A program made the position numbers and the translations under genes. Positions 63,996 to 64,000 of a stretch of 64,000 nt of DNA are shown piece by piece. This DNA comes from Linepithema humile (Eukaryota; Arthropoda; Insecta; Hymenoptera; Formicidae). How positions within the stretch are numbered: the stretch's first letter is position 1; each line of letters opens with the position of its first letter. The notes beneath the pieces are model-generated. The model did not search any database. It worked only from the letters and a program-made list of their open reading frames with translations, and had not been told where the DNA came from. The DNA lies in NCBI RefSeq assembly GCF_040581485.1, contig NC_090135.1, forward strand, positions 4,395,001 through 4,459,000, given 5' to 3'.

Positions 63996-64000
63996 ACCCC

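Larger units (their letters stand above)
57380..64000 (-). mobile_element. Errantivirus-like gypsy element with env, 5' end beyond window
   Basis: Minus-strand order is gag-protease (63995-62088), reverse transcriptase/RNase H (62072-60945), integrase (61065-59773), env (59660-57963), PPT and LTR. This is the layout of insect endogenous retroviruses. The gag-pol part has one in-frame stop and one frame change, while env is open. It is nested in an older gypsy copy. The 5' LTR and primer site would lie past 64000. Confidence 0.9.

Overview
This window is eukaryotic, AT-rich, repeat-dense insect DNA. An ant or other hymenopteran is most likely. That rests on the transposon families present, a short TTAGG-type run, and remembered resemblance of several proteins to ant 'uncharacterized' proteins; it is inference, not proof. 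I see no conserved single-copy housekeeping gene. Nearly everything is transposable elements, their remnants, foldback/MITE repeats, or one unusual tandemly duplicated gene.

Layout. 1-2.7 kb: foldback and microsatellite-flanked inverted repeats. 2.7-6.1 kb: a decayed Mutator-like gene whose consecutive segments encode a MULE transposase, a YqaJ-type PD-(D/E)XK nuclease and a ULP1/C48 cysteine protease. 6.2-9.0 kb: repeats plus an antisense scrap of a tyrosine recombinase. 9.0-40.4 kb: head-to-tail tandem array. Unit A (about 9.05-17.7 kb) carries a dead copy of the gene, unit B (about 17.7-40.1 kb) an apparently intact copy, and a third unit starts and breaks off at about 40.4 kb. Unit B was enlarged by a 1.98-kb TIR element, an intact BEL/Pao retrotransposon (23565-30979) and several MITEs. 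40.4-44.7 kb: AT-rich repeats and PIF/Harbinger-like MITEs. 44.8-47.6 kb: an R1-clade LINE fragment on the minus strand. 47.6-48.5 kb: an 879-bp near-perfect foldback. 49.2-53.5 kb: a decayed P-element/THAP9-like transposase gene on the minus strand. 53.8-54.9 kb: a 1.1-kb TIR element. 55.3-56.2 kb: a GC-rich structured block. 56.5-64 kb: an old gypsy fragment invaded by an env-bearing gypsy (errantivirus-like) element on the minus strand, whose 5' end runs off the window.

The most interesting object is the gene in unit B. By eye I can chain 14 exons (21979-37549, plus strand). Every intron is phase 1 and there is no internal stop, giving a predicted 1168-residue protein. It contains a short N-terminal module, six tandem copies of a 36-residue exon, a 9-residue minisatellite repeat, two zinc-finger-like motifs, a tyrosine-recombinase (Crypton-like) catalytic domain with R, R, H and Y in register, and a C-terminal Myb/SANT-like module. 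An alternative 3' end gives an acidic tail instead. The sister copy in unit A has lost its start codon, a splice donor, an acceptor and the recombinase core. Inverted copies of the first two exons are scattered around both units.

Order of events readable from nested insertions: a hAT-type MITE is shared by both units, so it preceded the duplication. The 36-aa exon differs between units (1 versus 6 copies). BEL then inserted in the intron after exon copy 5. A 149-bp TTA-target MITE later inserted in only one BEL LTR.
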